From NCBI GenBank assembly GCA_003520025.1, contig DOVP01000206.1, positions 1 to 15,206 of the forward strand: DNA of 15,206 bases, read 5' to 3'. Every line of letters begins with the position of its first letter. Positions within the stretch are counted from its first letter, which is position 1. Source of the stretch: Phycisphaerales bacterium. GTDB taxonomy: Bacteria > Planctomycetota > Phycisphaerae > Phycisphaerales > SM1A02. Made by a program: the position numbers and the translations under genes. Positions 13,193 to 15,206 of the stretch are shown here, piece by piece. The notes below the pieces were generated by a model. It searched no databases. It saw nothing but the letters and a program-made list of their open reading frames with translations, and was not told where the DNA came from.

Positions 13193-14119
13193 ATGCCCGA
13201 CCTGTCCATCGATCTCGCCGGAATTCGCCTCGGCTCACCGCTCATCGCGGCGTCCGGTACTGCCGGGTACGGTCCGGAACTGGCCTCGGTCGATCGACTC
13301 CGCGGACTTGGCGCCGTGACCACCAAGTCCATTACGCTCGAGCCACGAGAGGGCAACCCGGCGATGCGGGTGACCGACTTGCCGGTCGGGATGCTCAACG
13401 CGGTCGGCCTTGCCAACGTGGGTCTTGATGCGTTCGTCACGAATGTGGCGATGAAGATTCGAGATCTTCCGATTCCAGCCATCGGATCAATTGCCGGCGA
13501 AACCATCGATGAGTACGAGCAGGTCGCCGCGGCCATGCAGGCCATGACCTTTTTCAAGGCGGTGGAAGTCAACATATCGTGTCCGAATACCGACGACGGT
13601 CGGGTCTTCGCCGAGTCGCCGGAGAAACTGCGAGATTTGCTCGTAGACATTCGTGGGGTACTGAAGAACACGGCGATGATCGTCAAACTTCCGCTGGACT
13701 TCGGTCACCCATCACGCGCGGCCGAGGTGGCGGTCGAAGCAGGTGCCGATGCGCTTACCCTTATCAACACCGTCCCGGGCATGTCGATTGACGTCAAAAC
13801 AAGGCGATCACGACTCGGTCGCTTCTCCGGTGGCACAAGCGGTCCGGCCATTCACTCGTTTGCGGTGCGGATGGTGGCCGATGTGTACCGCGAAGTCGCA
13901 TCACCAGCAGGCATCCCGATCATCGGTCTCGGTGGCGTGATGCGGTGGCAGGATGCAGCCGAGTTCATCCTCGTGGGCGCGACCGCCGTCGGCATCGGTA
14001 CCGCGCTCTTCGTTGATCCACGACGTCCTCGGAAGATCGTCAAAGGACTCCGCAAGTGGGTGGCGGCGCAAGGGTGTGACTCCATTCGCGATCTTGTCGG
14101 CGCGGTGGAGGTTGCGTAG
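13193..14119 (+). CDS. pyrD: Dihydroorotate dehydrogenase, class 1B type
   Basis: A 308-residue FMN enzyme of the alpha/beta-barrel type that oxidises dihydroorotate to orotate, the fourth step of UMP synthesis. The N-terminal region gives SPLIAASGTAGYG and AVTTKSITLEPREGNP (Lys45 near the flavin), then GMLNAVGLANVGLDAF. The catalytic loop is VNISCPNT, with Cys130 as the base; cysteine there marks class 1 rather than the membrane class 2 enzymes, which use Ser. INTVPGMSID, GGTSGPAIHSFAVRMV, and IIGLGGVMRWQDAAEFILVGATAVGIGTALF complete the phosphate and flavin sites. The overall pattern fits the NAD-linked 1B subclass, which normally pairs with an Fe-S/FAD subunit, PyrK; no pyrK is in the window. 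ATG 13193 gives the usual N-terminus, and the in-frame ATG at 13163 would add ten residues upstream of the family start. It diverges from the YggX-like gene and converges on murD. Confidence 0.93.
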   Translation: MPDLSIDLAGIRLGSPLIAASGTAGYGPELASVDRLRGLGAVTTKSITLEPREGNPAMRVTDLPVGMLNAVGLANVGLDAFVTNVAMKIRDLPIPAIGSIAGETIDEYEQVAAAMQAMTFFKAVEVNISCPNTDDGRVFAESPEKLRDLLVDIRGVLKNTAMIVKLPLDFGHPSRAAEVAVEAGADALTLINTVPGMSIDVKTRRSRLGRFSGGTSGPAIHSFAVRMVADVYREVASPAGIPIIGLGGVMRWQDAAEFILVGATAVGIGTALFVDPRRPRKIVKGLRKWVAAQGCDSIRDLVGAVEVA

Positions 14120-14125
14120 GGGGGC

Positions 14126-14154
14126 AGGTATCGCTCAAGGCCTCTAGCGAACCT
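14126..14154. terminator. Candidate bidirectional hairpin between pyrD and murD
   Basis: AGGT-A-TCGCT (14126-14135) pairs with AGCGA-ACCT (14146-14154), giving nine base pairs with one bulged A and a ten-base loop that itself contains the palindrome AGGCCT. It fills most of the 34-bp gap between two convergent genes and touches the last base of the murD stop codon. There is no T-tract on either strand, so it is not a classical intrinsic terminator. Its placement is the main argument. Confidence 0.35.
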
Positions 14155-15206
14155 CAACTCCTGCGGATGGTGCTCCCGAGAGCGGCATCTGGATCCTTCC
14201 CGTGTCCCACTGCTTCTGCTACCAACGCCGCAAATGCCTCCCCACGGGCGCGGTAGTCAGAAAATTGGTCCCATGAGGCGCAACCGGGGCTGAGTAGCAG
14301 GACATCGCCGTCTCTCATGCGGGCGATCGCGGCTGCGACCGCGCGATCGAGCGTGCCGCAGGGCGTACTTGTCGGTCCCGCCGATTGCGAGAGCATTCCG
14401 CCGGTCGCGCCGATGGTGTACAGGCCAGCGAGCGTTGGCGCAAGTTCGGCAATCGCCGCAAGCGACACACCCTTGTCATATCCACCGGCGATCAGATGAA
14501 TCCGCGTGGAATCGCCAAACGAGTTCACCGCTAACACGGTGGCCTCCGGTGTGGTGGATTTGGAGTCATCGAAGAAACGCTTTGATGATTGCTCTTCCAC
14601 GGCGGCCAGTCGGTGGGGGAGCCCCCGGAAGGAATACAGCGTGTCCGCCGATACATTCGTGGCGGCCGATGCGAGTGCCGCCGCCATGGCTGCGTTGATT
14701 CGGTTGTGCTCGCCCGGCACGAGCAATTCGATGTCCGCAGGCAACGCATCACAGTGCTCGCCTCGAATCAACACGTCCTCATGAGTATGTGTTTTTGCGA
14801 TCGATTCCTTGCATGTGAGGTAGTGATCCATGTCTCCATGCCAGTCCAGATGGTTCGGCGCAATGTTCGTGATGCCCGCAATAGATGGAGACCACCCCTT
14901 GCCTTGCCCGAGCCAGTAGAGTTGAGCGCTCGAGAGTTCCAGCACCACCCACGTGTCTGCTCCGATGTCACCCAGTCGTGGCAGCAGACTCCCTCCGATG
15001 TTGCCGCCAAGCACGGCATCGTGTCCTGCGGCGGCCAGAAGATGATGTGTCATGGCAGCGGTCGTCGATTTGCCGGCCGTTCCGGTGATGCCGATACAGC
15101 AGCGGCGATCGAGCCGGTCGGTGAGCAGGGAGATCTCGGTGCACATTGGTATTCCGGCTTCTTCGGCGACCTTGAGGTAGGGGTTGGACCAAGGCTTCGG
15201 AACTGC
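14154..15206 (-). CDS. murD: UDP-N-acetylmuramoylalanine--D-glutamate ligase (N-terminus beyond right edge)
   Basis: The enzyme adds D-glutamate to UDP-MurNAc-L-alanine in the cytoplasm, the second amino-acid step of peptidoglycan precursor synthesis. The frame is open to the right edge: 350 residues are present of the usual 430-460, so roughly the first 100 (the UDP-binding domain) are missing. The fragment starts with NPYLKVAEEAGIPMCTEISL, typical of the end of domain 1. The ATP site is ITGTAGKST (fragment 40-48), followed by LELSSAQL, NIAPNHLDWHGDMDHY, and YLTCKESI with Lys133 as the probable carbamylated lysine. Domain 3 shows PHRLAAVEE, FFDDSKSTTPEA (the DSKATN motif) and SPGCASWDQFSDYRARGEAF. 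An ATG at 15146 is internal to the gene, not its start. All catalytic motifs visible here are intact. It converges on pyrD. Confidence 0.93.
   Translation of the reverse strand, partial: AVPKPWSNPYLKVAEEAGIPMCTEISLLTDRLDRRCCIGITGTAGKSTTAAMTHHLLAAAGHDAVLGGNIGGSLLPRLGDIGADTWVVLELSSAQLYWLGQGKGWSPSIAGITNIAPNHLDWHGDMDHYLTCKESIAKTHTHEDVLIRGEHCDALPADIELLVPGEHNRINAAMAAALASAATNVSADTLYSFRGLPHRLAAVEEQSSKRFFDDSKSTTPEATVLAVNSFGDSTRIHLIAGGYDKGVSLAAIAELAPTLAGLYTIGATGGMLSQSAGPTSTPCGTLDRAVAAAIARMRDGDVLLLSPGCASWDQFSDYRARGEAFAALVAEAVGHGKDPDAALGSTIRRS

Noticed and set aside
13068..13238. Longer N-terminus (57 residues) for the TPR/YggX-like protein
   Set aside because: The extension is Arg-rich without a motif, would overlap the pyrD start, and would place the TATCCT element inside the coding sequence.

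Overview
The window is dense, GC-rich bacterial DNA with no tRNA, rRNA, CRISPR array or insertion sequence that I can see. The gene content and several protein features suggest a planctomycete, most likely of the Phycisphaerae type. These features are a MoxR/DUF58/BatA cassette with very large membrane VWA proteins, a VWA domain whose metal site reads LHSCEMP, a TPR protein fused to a YggX-like domain, and gene starts that look leaderless. The assignment is inference from remembered family patterns, not from a database search.

Layout. Positions 2-12321 hold one run of plus-strand genes. It begins with the 3' end of a membrane-anchored protein (2-283). Next come a three-helix membrane protein with a coiled-coil, cysteine-rich ectodomain (341-2005), an ABC solute-binding lipoprotein (2002-3054) and an ABC permease fused in frame to a six-bladed NHL propeller (3044-5473). 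The run continues with a 972-residue protein carrying two VWA domains (5491-8409), a MoxR AAA+ ATPase (8406-9443), a DUF58 protein (9443-10378) and a BatA-type VWA protein (10375-12321). Most junctions overlap by 1, 4 or 11 bases, so the genes are probably co-transcribed and translationally coupled. On the minus strand at 12441-13067 is a convergent TPR/YggX-like protein. It diverges across 125 bp from a plus-strand dihydroorotate dehydrogenase gene (13193-14119), which converges with murD (14154 to the right edge, minus strand, N-terminus missing).

How the genes may work together. The MoxR ATPase and DUF58 protein should act in the cytoplasm, while the BatA-type and double-VWA proteins place their VWA domains outside the membrane. 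This resembles MoxR-VWA systems thought to assemble or remodel envelope complexes. The ABC-transporter pair sits inside this operon, has no ATPase gene in the window, and carries a tethered propeller, so it may be a specialised envelope module rather than a plain importer. The next genes cover iron/oxidative-damage protection (YggX-like), pyrimidine synthesis (PyrD) and peptidoglycan synthesis (MurD).

The most notable observations are the permease-NHL fusion with a lipoprotein-like signal at the joint, the transporter genes embedded in the MoxR-VWA operon, and a TANNNT hexamer 6-9 bases upstream of all four non-overlapping ATG starts. That last pattern implies leaderless transcription.
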